DNA of 64,000 nucleotides from Lachancea mirantina (lineage: Eukaryota; Ascomycota; Saccharomycetes; Saccharomycetales; Saccharomycetaceae): positions 310,001-374,000 of the forward strand of contig LT598465.1 of assembly GCA_900074745.1 (NCBI GenBank). The letters are read 5' to 3'. Of the stretch, positions 19,933 to 30,313 are shown piece after piece (positions within the stretch are counted from its first letter, which is position 1; the number at the start of each line of letters is the position of its first letter). The notes below the pieces were generated by a model. The model ran no database searches. It saw only the letters and a program-made list of their open reading frames with translations, and was not told where the DNA came from. A program made the position numbers and the translations under genes.

Positions 19933-20763
19933 TCACCAGCTTATAGGAATCCAACGATGCTTGGCCGCAGTACCCTTGATAGTGTTATCGTCGTACATTT
20001 CAATGAACTGTTGGTCCAGCGCGCGCGCTTTCGGGAACGCAAACCTACGATATTCGTCAAAAATCATTGTCAAGGACCAATTCTGCAATTTACGGATGCA
20101 ACCCACTAGACACCCGGTCCGATGTTTGCCTCGATTGCAATGAATCAAGATAGGATGGTTTTCCGGGTTCATTGCCACTTCAAGTGCATCTGTGATCAAA
20201 TCAGACGGAATATTGACAAATGGTTCTTTGTTGCCACTCATCCCGACCTGAAACAATCGAATTCCAGCCCGTTCCATAAATTCCAGGTTTTCACGAGGAT
20301 AATCCTCTGGAATAAGCACTAGTATCGATTTGAGCTTGATCCGATTTTCTAAAAAATCGAAATTCTCAGGCCTTGGAAAACTTGATCGGTAAATTTCACC
20401 AACGACATGACTGAAATTCTCCGGTGGTACTACTTCTTGCACAACGCCTCCAGTTTCTCGATTTTTTCGTACTTCTGTTGTCTTGGCTTTATGTTCATCT
20501 GCGTCGTAAACGTCATCTACGTCTTCTTCATGGCCAACAACACCACCATTGGAGGCGTGTCCCGGTTCATAGAATTTCTCCAAAGCTCCTGAAACCTCTT
20601 CTTGCAAATGTAAGTCCTCTTTCAACATCCGATGCACATCTATCATCCCAGTATCCGATCCCATTTCAATCTCTAATATACCTTCTTCTCGCTCCAAAAT
20701 CCTCATAATCGCGTCTGGATTTCGCTCCATCAATTGTTCTATATTTTTACGACGTCCTGGCAT
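19933..20763 (-). CDS. SIW14: Inositol pyrophosphate phosphatase, Siw14 (PFA-DSP family)
   Basis: A 276-residue atypical dual-specificity phosphatase (281 in S. cerevisiae) that removes the beta-phosphate of 5-diphosphoinositol polyphosphates. The P-loop HCNRGKHRTG places the nucleophile at Cys209 and the phosphate-binding Arg at 215. The stretches PPENFSHVVGEIYRSSFPRPENF and EYRRFAFPKARALDQQFIE are almost identical to yeast Siw14. The N-terminal third is variable and acidic. The open frame starts with a TTG at 20829, but the first ATG is at 20763. Confidence 0.96.
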   Translation of the reverse strand: MPGRRKNIEQLMERNPDAIMRILEREEGILEIEMGSDTGMIDVHRMLKEDLHLQEEVSGALEKFYEPGHASNGGVVGHEEDVDDVYDADEHKAKTTEVRKNRETGGVVQEVVPPENFSHVVGEIYRSSFPRPENFDFLENRIKLKSILVLIPEDYPRENLEFMERAGIRLFQVGMSGNKEPFVNIPSDLITDALEVAMNPENHPILIHCNRGKHRTGCLVGCIRKLQNWSLTMIFDEYRRFAFPKARALDQQFIEMYDDNTIKGTAAKHRWIPISW

Positions 20764-20973
20764 CGTAGTTGATCGGTTTCGCGGCTCCTTTATTCCTTCT
20801 TCTTGTCTCCTTTCATACTGGTTTGTCAACTCCAGACATCACCAAGTTTCCTAAAATTTCAAGGTGTGAAATCCCAATACATTCTCTATATAAGCTGAAG
20901 ACTACTGAGAAGCGTGAAAGGAGAGCAAAGTGGGCTCTTAAGTGCTTGGGGGAAGCTCGTTTTCTTTAGAAAA

Positions 20974-22371
20974 ATGGCTGGTAAGGCCACTGCTTTTTTT
21001 TCCGCAGTCAATTTGACCAAGACTATCGTTGGAGCCGGGATGTTAGCTATCCCTTATGCATTCAGAAACGACGGAGTATTAGTGGGTACACTTTTAACGC
21101 TATTGGCAGCACTGAGTTCTGGTTTCGGACTTGTAGTGCTGGGAAAATGTTCCAAGAGTCTCGTAGACCCGAGACAAGCGTCTTTTTTTTCGCTGTGTTC
21201 AATAACGTATCCGAATTTATCAATGCTTTTCGATTTTTCTATGTTTCTGCAATGTTATGGAGTTGGTTTGAGCTACTTAGTGCTGTTGGGCGACCTTTTC
21301 CCCACTGTTTTGGGTGGTACAAGACATGCATGGATTTTGGGAAGTATTGTTGTGATTGGACCTTTGACCATGATCCGTCAGTTGGACGGTTTGAAATACT
21401 CTAGTATCTTGGGGCTAGTGGCCATTTTCTACATTGTAGGACTTGTGGTTGCCATTTTCTTTAGAGACGTGCTTTTGACGGATAATGCTAGCCAACACCG
21501 CGGTGACTTGTCATGGATAAGCGTCTACGATGGTAAAGGTTTAATCAGTACATTTACGATACTAATCTTTGCGTTCACTGGGTCCATGAACATTTTCAGT
21601 ATAATCAACGAGCTGCGCGACAACAGTATGCGTAACATTGGTGTCGTGGTTTGGAACTCAATAACGGTGTCATGTTCTATCTTCCTATGTGTGGGCATTT
21701 GCGGATATGTGACTTTTGGAAGCAATACCGTTGGCAACATCATTTTGAACTATGACCCGAACTCGTACTGGACTATGGCTGCTAAACTGTGTCTTGGCAC
21801 TGTGGTTTTGCTATCGTTCCCACTGATGTTCCATCCAGCACGCATCTCGACAAACAACATGTATTACTGGCTCAAGCTCAAATACGGCAAGTGCGAGGAA
21901 CATGACGCTAGAAACAATGCCCATGATCATACGGGAACTCCTATAGCACTTGTTGTGGAAGACGAAGAAGATCGGCTTTTACTGGGTGTCGAAAATACTT
22001 ACCAAAGCACTGCTAATGTACCCAGTGTTGAACTGAATCACAGCCAAGAAAAATCACAAGCCGTGCCTTTCCCCGACAAGCACTTTTACGTTATTACGGC
22101 AATTTTGCTCGTCACTTTGTATTTGTTGGCTCTCAACGTCACATCATTTGCGCTGGTGTTGGCATTAGTAGGCGCTACAGGATCGACCGCAATTTCATTT
22201 ACACTACCGGGACTTTTTGGTTACAAGCTCATTGGATCACGCGCCGTCATGACAGGAAGATTAATGTCTAGATCCGACACGTTCTACAGGTACGCAAGTC
22301 TCCTACTTACCGTTTACGGAATCTCAGTCATGTGTCTATCCCTCTACGTGACTTTGAAGTTTGGGCCTTAA
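20974..22371 (+). CDS. AVT7: Vacuolar amino acid transporter, AVT family
   Basis: A 465-residue AAAP/SLC38-type transporter with about 11 predicted membrane segments. The first segment carries the family motif NLTKTIVGAGMLAIPYAF. A hydrophilic loop at about 310-365 contains acidic clusters. S. cerevisiae has AVT5, AVT6 and AVT7 of this type; position after AIM19 matches YIL088C (AVT7), which affects export of glutamine and proline from the vacuole. The frame opens at a GTG at 20914; the ATG at 20974 directly precedes the first membrane segment and is chosen. Confidence 0.93.
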   Translation: MAGKATAFFSAVNLTKTIVGAGMLAIPYAFRNDGVLVGTLLTLLAALSSGFGLVVLGKCSKSLVDPRQASFFSLCSITYPNLSMLFDFSMFLQCYGVGLSYLVLLGDLFPTVLGGTRHAWILGSIVVIGPLTMIRQLDGLKYSSILGLVAIFYIVGLVVAIFFRDVLLTDNASQHRGDLSWISVYDGKGLISTFTILIFAFTGSMNIFSIINELRDNSMRNIGVVVWNSITVSCSIFLCVGICGYVTFGSNTVGNIILNYDPNSYWTMAAKLCLGTVVLLSFPLMFHPARISTNNMYYWLKLKYGKCEEHDARNNAHDHTGTPIALVVEDEEDRLLLGVENTYQSTANVPSVELNHSQEKSQAVPFPDKHFYVITAILLVTLYLLALNVTSFALVLALVGATGSTAISFTLPGLFGYKLIGSRAVMTGRLMSRSDTFYRYASLLLTVYGISVMCLSLYVTLKFGP

Positions 22372-22784
22372 GAAGTCTACTGACACCGTTCCGGCCCGTA
22401 TTAAAGCTGGTTTTGGGAAGAGTGTAGTGAGTAAAAATAAATCAAAGTGTTATTCAGTGTCTCATTAAATGCGGTAGTATTATAATACGGAAAAGGAGCA
22501 AAATTGGCACATTCTGTTTCCAGTTTCGAGCTCTATCTGGAGACTGGAAATTGGTTCACCCCATGCTTCTAGCGCAGGTAAACCAAAACGGCTGGTCTAC
22601 ATATTTTGCAACTAACTCTATCTCTGTCATTTGTCAGTACTCGCAGATGTTCGACAAAAAATGGCAATGCAATGGTTATCCTTCAAAAATATCTGAGACA
22701 GGAAAGCGCAGTTCAATATGTTCCACGATTCCGGCTCAAAGCTGTTATCTTCTATCACACTTTTGTACAAGCCCAATTCTTTTA
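22372..22784. other. Intergenic: convergent AVT7 / LAG1-type 3' ends
   Basis: About 410 bases between two 3' ends. Open frames here run antisense into the ceramide synthase gene and look like chance. A CTCTATCTGGAGACTGG segment near 22530 has weak symmetry only. Nothing supported. Confidence 0.4.
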
Positions 22785-23846
22785 TCAATCGCTGTCGTCA
22801 CCACTCCTGACATCCTCTGCGTTCCCACCCTTTATGATCTTGAATAACACTTTTAATATGAGTGCCATCCAAATTATAGTGATCACTTGCAGACCGCCTA
22901 GTAACCACAGAAACACGTCAATGACAATAGGAGTCCAACACCTTTTTTGGGTCGAAAATGCGACGCATTTTCCGTCTAACATCAACCCTGGCGCCTTAGT
23001 CCCCGCGTGATAGTAGACGTAGTTGTAGACGCCGTGTCTCAAGGCAACCCAAAATACCAAGAAAACGGCAAACATGTAATCACAGGCCCTAGAGAATCCG
23101 CAATATTTTAGCATCTTCGCACTCGACAGTAGCACGTCCACGACATCCATCAGGATAAGAATGACATGACCGATCCTGGTGAAATAGTAGTAGTAGGAAC
23201 CGGTTGTCAGCAAGCACGTGATAATATGATGCGCAAACATTTGCCAGTGGTCTTTACGTCTTTCTTCGACATTCAGAACTATGATCTGGTGCAACCAAGA
23301 AGAGATTTGTAGCAAATAGTACGTCTTGAAAATGCCACTAAGTCTATCGTGGGGCCAACCCAGGTATATGTGGTCACAATTGCCAAAATAAGGTGAAAGA
23401 TAGTACAGGTAAAATCCGTAGATCCACGAAAAACTGTAATACGCCAAAGACCAGCCTTGTTCTGCATATCGCTGCTGTGCCTTCACGGACCCAATATGAA
23501 ACTTACGCATCGCAATGGGCTTCAACACGTATTGCAGCAGCGACGATCGCACTAGCGTGAGCGCCGCTATGAATGTGATCACCATGTACGTGTCATCGAC
23601 ACCAATATCATACGCGTCCAGCTTGTCGTACCGGTACTGGAGATGCGTGAATTTGTGCGTGTATTCTGGTATGAAGCGAGCAAGCCCATGAAGCGAGCCG
23701 AAAAATGCCAATGATAACAATACCGAGTATTTATCGGCCTTTGACTGGGTTCTGGTGTCCGATCGACGAGTTTTCCTCTCAATCGCACCACGTTTTTTCG
23801 AAAACTTCGAAGATACTGGCTTGCGATGTCTCAGTTCGGTCGCCAT
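22785..23846 (-). CDS. Ceramide synthase catalytic subunit (TLC domain)
   Basis: A 353-residue multi-spanning ER protein that joins a fatty acyl-CoA with a sphingoid base. The TLC/Lag1 domain spans about 105-330. It carries the His-His pair of the active region (MFAHHIITCLLTTGSYYY) and the conserved VILILMDVVDVLLSSAKMLKYCGF. The C-terminus is acidic with Ser residues (VRSGDDSD), matching the CK2-site tail of yeast enzymes. S. cerevisiae has two paralogues, LAG1 and LAC1 (411 and 418 residues), and I cannot choose between them. The N-terminus is shorter than in those. Confidence 0.93.
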   Translation of the reverse strand: MATELRHRKPVSSKFSKKRGAIERKTRRSDTRTQSKADKYSVLLSLAFFGSLHGLARFIPEYTHKFTHLQYRYDKLDAYDIGVDDTYMVITFIAALTLVRSSLLQYVLKPIAMRKFHIGSVKAQQRYAEQGWSLAYYSFSWIYGFYLYYLSPYFGNCDHIYLGWPHDRLSGIFKTYYLLQISSWLHQIIVLNVEERRKDHWQMFAHHIITCLLTTGSYYYYFTRIGHVILILMDVVDVLLSSAKMLKYCGFSRACDYMFAVFLVFWVALRHGVYNYVYYHAGTKAPGLMLDGKCVAFSTQKRCWTPIVIDVFLWLLGGLQVITIIWMALILKVLFKIIKGGNAEDVRSGDDSD

Positions 23847-24234
23847 TCTCTAGTATATTTCCCTTTCTGAGAGCTCGGCCGGTTTCGAGATTAATCGGTA
23901 TTACCGGATTGTTGATCAACGGTCAAAATGGTCTAAATCGAGTCTTTGGTTTTTTTTTCTCACATGTCAAGAAGCCTAAATAAGCATCGAGAATGAAAAA
24001 GAATACCACGTGACACCAGTGGACACAGTGGAAATGGGTTCAACTAGGAGCTTGAAGAAGTTTAGAGGAGTCGCCCGTCTAGGCAAAGGAGCAGGAAACA
24101 CCAGGGAGGATTTCAGAGAATTTTCAGGGAATTTGGCCTAAATTCAAGTTCGATTTTAGCCCGGTTTGTCGTTCTAATGTATGCATACTTCAAAACGCTG
24201 TGCGGCCAGGAATTTTCAGGCTTCTGTGCGTTGG
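23847..24234. other. Intergenic: ceramide synthase promoter and SSN8 3' side
   Basis: About 390 bases. A TTTTTTTTT tract near 23950 and a CACGTG core at 24007-24012 are the only recognisable regulatory-type elements. Confidence 0.4.
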
Positions 24235-25131
24235 TTAGTTTCTCAGGTAGAGCGTGTGTAGCAGGAATTTCATCCAGGGCTCGTTGTATTTGTCCCAGTG
24301 GCCATAGAGCGTGATAAGGTCTTGAATCGTATCCATTACCTCTGCCAAGTCGACTTGCGACTCGGCCATGAATCTATTGAACTTTTTTTGATGTTCTGGA
24401 AGCGTTGTCGATTGCATGCACAGTGTTATAAACAGACATGCCATCGCCACAACGTGTGGCGGGTAAATCAAGTGGACGTCGGTGATGTAACTGTCGTTTA
24501 TCAAAGACCAAGCGTTTTGGAAATCCTCGGGTGACACTTGCAGCGTATACGACTCCGACCGCAAGGCTGCGACGATTTGTTCCAGTGAATGGTACGGGTG
24601 ATGGACGATCAAGTAACTCTGAAGCTCTTCGAGTAGATAAAATTCAAATTCTGTCACTTTGGTCGGGTCCGGCGGTACAAATTCGGGCCACAACGATCGT
24701 ACCTCGTTCACAAGCGTACGGATGTGTTGCGGACACTCTTCTACTTTGCACGCCAAATATATGCACGTTGTAATCAAAAGATACAAATTGACTTCCCGCA
24801 CAGAGGCTCGCAACAAAAACCGGGCCACATACACCTGCGCTGTGGCTAACGCACATTGTCGTATATTCAAGCGTCGTCCTAACTTCATCACAAGAAAATA
24901 GCAGTAAATCCGTAAATTGTAATCTCGTCCGTAATGCAAATCTGGGTGTGTTATCGGGATGTTCCGCGTCACGGGTTCCCTGGACCCTTTGTAATTGTCC
25001 ATCGTCACGTTAAGTCCCTGCGGGAACAACTGACGCTCCAAAATCCACAGTTTCTGACGCTCCAAGAGTAACGATTCTCGTGTGTATTGCCATTTTTGTC
25101 GTTGTGTCGAATTCCAATAACTAGCAGACAT
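24235..25131 (-). CDS. SSN8: Cyclin C of the Mediator kinase module
   Basis: A 298-residue C-type cyclin (323 in S. cerevisiae, also SRB11) that pairs with Ssn3/Cdk8 to phosphorylate RNA polymerase II and Mediator targets. The N-terminus SASYWNSTQRQKWQYTRESL is the conserved Cdk8-binding region. The first cyclin fold is at about 70-165 (NLRIYCYFLVMKLGRRLNIRQ...LLITTCIYLACKVEECP) and the second at about 180-280. The frame extends to a TTG at 25143; the first ATG at 25131 begins MSASYW as in the yeast protein. Confidence 0.96.
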   Translation of the reverse strand: MSASYWNSTQRQKWQYTRESLLLERQKLWILERQLFPQGLNVTMDNYKGSREPVTRNIPITHPDLHYGRDYNLRIYCYFLVMKLGRRLNIRQCALATAQVYVARFLLRASVREVNLYLLITTCIYLACKVEECPQHIRTLVNEVRSLWPEFVPPDPTKVTEFEFYLLEELQSYLIVHHPYHSLEQIVAALRSESYTLQVSPEDFQNAWSLINDSYITDVHLIYPPHVVAMACLFITLCMQSTTLPEHQKKFNRFMAESQVDLAEVMDTIQDLITLYGHWDKYNEPWMKFLLHTLYLRN

Positions 25132-26094
25132 CCTGACAGCCAAAAAAGCGCCTTTTCAGCTGAGACACACGGGATTGCTTGAACAACTCGTTAGATCTTC
25201 TTCAACCCTCGAGATTCCTATTTCTATACAAATCATACCAAGACCTTTATAGCCAGAACCCTTTCCAATCGTTATTCAGATGGTCTTGATGATTGTTCGG
25301 GTAACTTCTCTAGGATTCCGAGTATATAAAGGAGAAAAAATCAAACTTCTTTCGCTCCATCTTCATCCTACTTCTTGGGAACTTTACAAGACCATAGCCA
25401 AAGAATCGTCAGTGTTCGAAGCTTGCATAATGGGCGCATTGATTTGCCCTCCAAAGCTTTGGGTAGAAAGTCTCCGACCACTTCTTTTGCGGAAAACGTA
25501 ATGAGATTTAAAAATTTTTTACAAGATGTTTAAATCAACTCATTAAAGATGTGTCTCCTTTGGCGTTCTGTCAGTTCTTCGGAGTTGGCAGATGCTTTTT
25601 TGCGCATTTTTTGTGTCCCGTGGCGTTTAAAAGTCGCGGTGTCTTCGGTACTGGAATCCTTTCTTATGGGTTCCAAACGATAGTTATGACGATTGCACTC
25701 TAAAAGGGTGTAACTCAATGGAGCTTACTGTTCTTGGCTCATGGTCTTGTCATTTTTTTTTATTTCTGACCAGTTTGAGGTAGACGCCTAGTCGTCGTAT
25801 CTTTGCATAGTCAAATATGCCAAACTGCCCCTGGTGTCGGTGTTCAGGCGAGCACTGCGACTTTATCGTAGTTTTCAAAGTTTTATTTTCTGCTGTTTTG
25901 TCGCGATTAAAGGATGAAATAACCAAGCAACATAGAGTCAAGCTCTGAGTCGATGCGCCCTTCAAACAGGCCTCGAAACGGAAGAGAATTGCAAACAAAT
26001 CTGACACCCCAATGCATCAACAGAGATTGAACTTTGAGACTATAGTGTGAAGCCGTTTTAGCGATAAATCTTGATTCTTAAAATTACAAATTCT
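25132..26094. other. Intergenic: SSN8 promoter to ICE2 3' end
   Basis: A 960-base gap, long for this region. It holds a small interrupted frame at 25530-25742 (listed separately) and a TATATAAAGG element at 25321-25330 facing the plus strand. A 73-codon ATG frame at 25280-25501 covers that TATA element and is not called. Confidence 0.4.
25530..25742 (-). CDS. Small unidentified frame with an early in-frame TAA
   Basis: On the minus strand ATG at 25742 gives MSQEQ, then an in-frame TAA, then 65 open codons (APLSYTLLECNRHNYRLEP...ELTERQRRHIFNELI) to a stop at 25530. The downstream part is charged, non-repetitive and helical at its end, unlike a random frame, and has no other early ATG. Options are a small gene with an unrecognised short intron, a recent stop mutation, readthrough, or chance. 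No GTATGT/TACTAAC pair is visible nearby. I do not recognise the protein. Confidence 0.28.
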
Positions 26095-27525
26095 TTATGC
26101 ATTGTTGGCGCCTAGTAGTTCCGAGGCGTAGATCGCCATGGTGCAAAAAATGTTACACCAATTCCAAAACCCCCATGAGTCTACGACCAATTTGTTTGTC
26201 GTGTTAACATCCGACCAGGGGAAACACCCCCACAGACAAAGATCGTTGTTGATCTGGCCCGAATACTGCAGGATTAAATGCGTATACATGGCAATCACAA
26301 TGCAGGGACTGTACCAGTACAGCATGCGCATGAAACGACGCGATCGGCGTCGGTTATTCTTCTGTAACGCTGGAATGATTCTAGTTGCAGAGTAAAAAAT
26401 CAAAATGCGAAAGCACAGTGTAAGTATCACGGCAGGTGTCACCGCGTCGGAAGCCATAGTCAACGTGAGTTGAAATATCTCATTCAGGGAACTTGGAACG
26501 CTCGTGGTGAAATTCTTAACGAATTTCCACATCGGTTGCAACCGAAGCCAAAACTGTTGTACCGGTGACGATTGTGGGTTCACGTTAACATTGGTGCGTT
26601 GTACTATGGCATCCCATATCATTTCGCCATTTTTCAGTACAACGTTGCGATAATAGTTGAGCAAGTTGTCGGAACGACGTATATTGTGTTGATGGCTTTG
26701 CCACGTCTCCTTGACAAGCGTGAAAATCTCATCCATGGCGCTCGTAGCGAGTTGAGGCGAAATTTCGTAGATGCACCGGATAATGTATGCGAAAAACAAG
26801 GATGACTCGATAGTTGATCCTCTGTTGGAGATGATCCCGTAAATGCCAAGTCCACACACGAGCGAAAACGTAAACCCAAGTAACGACGCGGTTTGAACCG
26901 AGAGTTCCCAATTGGGGGTCACGTAGATGCGATGCAAATAGTATAGGGACGCAGTAATCACACCACCAGAGGCCAAAAGACTCCAAATCACCCACATATT
27001 AGACTTTTTGCGTCTTAAAAACCATCTATTCGTCTCACCGACAGCTTGTATTCCGAGTACCGCGAAAAACCCTTCCAGAAGCGTAAAATATGGTGTTGAT
27101 CGTAGTAACAAATACTGCCAAGGCCGCACGACGCATTGATAATAATAATAGTAAAAAACCCAGGTCTGACTCTGCGTCGCACGCCGCAACAAATCTACCA
27201 GAGACTCTTCCGGCTTGGTGTTAGTATCGAGCTGTTTTTTCAATTCGTCGTTCGAAAACCCGGAAAGGAACAAGAACAGCAGGGAGGGAATAATAAAATG
27301 TTGTGCATAATATGCCAAACTAGTGATCCAAGCGGCTCGATGCGCTCGTGCCACGATTTTAAGCGTCGCAGTTACAAAATACAAGTTGAAAAGCGTTACA
27401 GTGAATGCCAGCCCGCAGTACAATCCACCGACTTGAAACGATATCGGTACGGTGATCAACACCAAAAACAAATAAAAAGACGTCAAACAAACGCGTCCGG
27501 CCCGTAACACTCCCTGAGGAACCAT
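26095..27525 (-). CDS. ICE2: ER membrane protein Ice2 (cortical ER inheritance, lipid balance)
   Basis: A 476-residue polytopic ER protein (491 in S. cerevisiae) with roughly ten hydrophobic segments. In yeast it is needed for cortical ER structure and influences phospholipid and neutral lipid metabolism. Stretches such as AYYAQHFIIPSLLFLFLSGFSNDEL, IQAVGETNRWFL, SSLFFAYIIRCIYEISPQLAT and VDSWGFWNWCNIFCTMAIYASELLG match the family strongly. The frame opens at a GTG at 27543; the ATG at 27525 is the first. It is divergent from UTP25 (179 bases), as in YIL090W-YIL091C. Confidence 0.96.
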   Translation of the reverse strand: MVPQGVLRAGRVCLTSFYLFLVLITVPISFQVGGLYCGLAFTVTLFNLYFVTATLKIVARAHRAAWITSLAYYAQHFIIPSLLFLFLSGFSNDELKKQLDTNTKPEESLVDLLRRATQSQTWVFYYYYYQCVVRPWQYLLLRSTPYFTLLEGFFAVLGIQAVGETNRWFLRRKKSNMWVIWSLLASGGVITASLYYLHRIYVTPNWELSVQTASLLGFTFSLVCGLGIYGIISNRGSTIESSLFFAYIIRCIYEISPQLATSAMDEIFTLVKETWQSHQHNIRRSDNLLNYYRNVVLKNGEMIWDAIVQRTNVNVNPQSSPVQQFWLRLQPMWKFVKNFTTSVPSSLNEIFQLTLTMASDAVTPAVILTLCFRILIFYSATRIIPALQKNNRRRSRRFMRMLYWYSPCIVIAMYTHLILQYSGQINNDLCLWGCFPWSDVNTTNKLVVDSWGFWNWCNIFCTMAIYASELLGANNA

Positions 27526-27629
27526 TATCCAGTCGTAACACACCCTAAGGAACTTGACTATGGCACCTCTTCCTTACGTGTTCCCCGTTCTGTTGATGTT
27601 ACGGTTAGTTCTAACATGGAAGGAGATAT

Positions 27630-27674
27630 TGAAAATTTTTTCAAGAATATTGAGATGAGATGAGATGCGATGAG
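27630..27674 (+). promoter_or_regulatory. RRPE and PAC elements upstream of UTP25
   Basis: TGAAAATTTTTTCA at 27630-27643 fits the ribosomal RNA processing element, and GCGATGAG at 27667-27674 fits the PAC element. This is the usual order and spacing for yeast ribosome biogenesis genes; the PAC lies 30 bases before the UTP25 ATG. Extra GAGATGAGATGAGATG repeats lie between. Confidence 0.8.
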
Positions 27675-27704
27675 GTAGACGAGATCTATTAAAAAAGGAC
27701 CAAA

Positions 27705-29834
27705 ATGAGCCAAAAAAGGTCTTTCAACAGAAGTGGGAATGATCGAAATGGATTTAGAGGGTTTAAAAGTGGTAGAAAGGAACTTCGACAGATCAAAAAG
27801 GCCAGAAAACCATCGAAAAATGAAGAAATTGTCGTTGATCAAAATTTAGCTGATGAGTTCTCCTCAGAGTCTGAAAATGAGGCCCGAGAGGACATAGAGA
27901 GTGGAAACGATGCTGCAGACAGTGGAGAAGTTTATAGTGCACTTTTGACACTTTTAAAGCATGAAAATCGAGGTCAAGTCGGTAAGAAGAATGGGGATGA
28001 GACTGGAACTGGCGAAGATCGAGATGTGGAAGTCGAACCCACCGGTTCAGGCGATCAATTGATCGAGGAAGGGCTTGTTCCTGATGACACTTCTGATTTA
28101 GATGACGGTGAGGAACAGGAATCAGAGGTAGAGGACAGTGAAGACGAAGAAGATCCATTCCAGTCGCATTTCAATGCGGTTTCCGAGCGAGAGGCCGACT
28201 CTTTGCAAGCCGGCTTTGATGCAGGTTCTTTGAAGACGTTTTCGACAAAGAATACTGAGGACAACGGCCAAGAAAGTTTTATCTTCACCCAACCATGCGT
28301 AGAGCCAAACAAGTGTCACACACCCAGCGGGAAACAATCATTGTCTTCGTATTTCATCAAGAACAGACTCAAGGTCCAGAACGATTTGCTGGACTCCAGC
28401 AAGGATCCTCTCACGTCTCTCCAGAGAAAGCTGGTTGACCCGATATTTCAGTATCGCGATTTACTATACGAATACGCCAATTATGACAACGAGGACGAAT
28501 ATCGGGATCTGTACACACTGCATTTACTAAACCATGTGTACAAGACCCGTGATAGAATCTTGAAGGACAATCAACGATTGCAGGATAATAATGAACAAGA
28601 ACTACTTGATCAGGGTTTTACAAGGCCCAAAGTGTTGTTAGTGTTGCCCACACGCGACGTTTGCCATAAAGTCGTCACCAAAATCATCGAAAAATCTGGT
28701 GTGGCTCAAGTTGACAAGAAGGGCAAATTCCAAGACCAGTTCAATGCGCGTGCGGAACCTCCGACCCATAAACCCAAGTCATTTCAGCATATTTTCAGCG
28801 GTAACACTGACGATTTTTTCGTTTTAGGCATGAAGTTCACAAGAAAGGCCATCAAGCTCTACAGCAATTTTTACCAATCAGATGTCATCGTGTGCTCTCC
28901 GTTGGGCATTCAGCTTATCCTCGAGAATACAGACAAGAAAAAGAGACAGGATGATTTCTTGTCATCGGTAGAACTCATGATTTATGACCAGTTTCACTCG
29001 ATCGAGTTTCAGAACGTGCAACATGTTACTTCCATCTTCGCACATATCAATAAGATACCGCAACAGCAGCATGATGCAGATTTCAGTAGAATACGCATGT
29101 GGTACATTAACGACCAAGCCAAACAATTCCGTCAAACGCTCATTTTCACCAAATATGCGTCTCCTTTTGCCAACTCCTTAATCAACGGCAGATGCCGCAA
29201 CCACGCTGGCCGGTGGAAAAATAGGAGAACAATAGGCGCTGAGGAGTCGGCAGTAAGTCAAGTCGGACTACGTGTTCGCCAAATTTTCCAACGCTTTGAT
29301 TTAGTTAACAAGTCTGTCTCTGAAGAGCCGGACGCACGTTTCAAATTCTTCACAAGCGTCATCATACCCAATATGGTCAAATCCACCGGTTACGAGGACG
29401 GCTTTTTGCTGTATATTCCAGACTATACTGACTACGTGAGAGTAAGAAATTACCTCCATGAAAGGACAACCCTGCTTTTCGGTGACGTCAACGAATACTC
29501 AAGTCAACGGCGCCTGACGTCCAGAAGGTCGCTCTTCCAGCAAGGCCGTCTCAAGGTCTTATTGTACACAGAGAGATTGCACCATTTCAGGAGATACGAC
29601 ATAAAAGGTGTCAAAAATGTGATTTTCTACAAACCACCTTCCAATCCAGAATTTTATCAAGAAGTCGTAAGATTTATCGGCCGAAGTGCCTTCCACGGTG
29701 TTGCGGATCTGAACATATCTGTTGTCAGATGCCTATTTTCCAAACTTGACAGCTTAGCTTTGGAAAAGATTGTAGGATCCCAGAGGGCTGCCGTGTTGAC
29801 CCATGGCCAAAATGAAGTTTACGAATTTAAATAG
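27705..29834 (+). CDS. UTP25: Nucleolar protein of U3 processome, Utp25
   Basis: A 709-residue protein (721 in S. cerevisiae) required for 18S rRNA processing at the A0-A2 sites. It has a basic N-terminus and a very acidic segment (about 40-160). A degenerate DEAD-like helicase fold follows, in which the usual ATP-binding signatures are absent, as in the family. Recognisable parts include [53 protein letters not shown] and [18 protein letters not shown]. The promoter has RRPE and PAC elements, fitting a ribosome biogenesis gene. Confidence 0.96.
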   Translation: MSQKRSFNRSGNDRNGFRGFKSGRKELRQIKKARKPSKNEEIVVDQNLADEFSSESENEAREDIESGNDAADSGEVYSALLTLLKHENRGQVGKKNGDETGTGEDRDVEVEPTGSGDQLIEEGLVPDDTSDLDDGEEQESEVEDSEDEEDPFQSHFNAVSEREADSLQAGFDAGSLKTFSTKNTEDNGQESFIFTQPCVEPNKCHTPSGKQSLSSYFIKNRLKVQNDLLDSSKDPLTSLQRKLVDPIFQYRDLLYEYANYDNEDEYRDLYTLHLLNHVYKTRDRILKDNQRLQDNNEQELLDQGFTRPKVLLVLPTRDVCHKVVTKIIEKSGVAQVDKKGKFQDQFNARAEPPTHKPKSFQHIFSGNTDDFFVLGMKFTRKAIKLYSNFYQSDVIVCSPLGIQLILENTDKKKRQDDFLSSVELMIYDQFHSIEFQNVQHVTSIFAHINKIPQQQHDADFSRIRMWYINDQAKQFRQTLIFTKYASPFANSLINGRCRNHAGRWKNRRTIGAEESAVSQVGLRVRQIFQRFDLVNKSVSEEPDARFKFFTSVIIPNMVKSTGYEDGFLLYIPDYTDYVRVRNYLHERTTLLFGDVNEYSSQRRLTSRRSLFQQGRLKVLLYTERLHHFRRYDIKGVKNVIFYKPPSNPEFYQEVVRFIGRSAFHGVADLNISVVRCLFSKLDSLALEKIVGSQRAAVLTHGQNEVYEFK

Positions 29835-30094
29835 CCGCTTCGGTGAAACTCTTGGGGGCTTTTGCCTAGTAGAATAGATATTGTAAGCTGTTGCCTTTAA
29901 AGAGTTTCAAGCTTTTTTGCTAAATGTGAATTTGTGCATGGAAAACATTAAAGTGATGAAAACGTGGAGACTAATGTCAGTTACGTCGGGAGTCCTCCAC
30001 TTCTAAATCATCACCGCAGTCTTTCCGATCCGAAATGGTAGACACGATACACTCAGTAATTACTCATTTCTTTGTTATATACCATATACCTATG

Positions 30095-30313
30095 CTAATC
30101 GTTGAATTGGCTGATCGCCATGAAAATGCAAGCCAAACTAACATAGGGACTTGCTCGCTCGCCAATACGGGCACATTTCCAGAATGCACCCAACATGCTG
30201 TGGTTTTTGTATTTGGCCAAAAGTGACGGCCATTGCGAGTGAATATACGTGCAAGTGCAGATGAGCAAGAGAATCACACGTAAAAGCGCACGAAAATTGA
30301 AAAGAGCACTCAT
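30095..30313 (-). CDS. KSH1: Early secretory pathway protein Ksh1 (KISH family)
   Basis: A 72-residue essential membrane protein of the Golgi/early secretory pathway, conserved to human TMEM167. It begins [23 protein letters not shown] (signal or anchor segment), then [32 protein letters not shown], then a second hydrophobic segment ending SQFND. This is nearly the S. cerevisiae sequence YNL024C-A. The frame reads back to 30331, but the ATG at 30313 is homologous to the yeast start. Confidence 0.97.
   Translation of the reverse strand: MSALFNFRALLRVILLLICTCTYIHSQWPSLLAKYKNHSMLGAFWKCARIGERASPYVSLACIFMAISQFND

Noticed and set aside
22551-23010. Plus-strand frames antisense to the ceramide synthase gene 3' end
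   Set aside because: They are shadows of the well-supported minus-strand gene.
25280-25501. 73-codon ATG frame upstream of SSN8
   Set aside because: It covers a TATATAAAGG element and its translation shows no ordered pattern.
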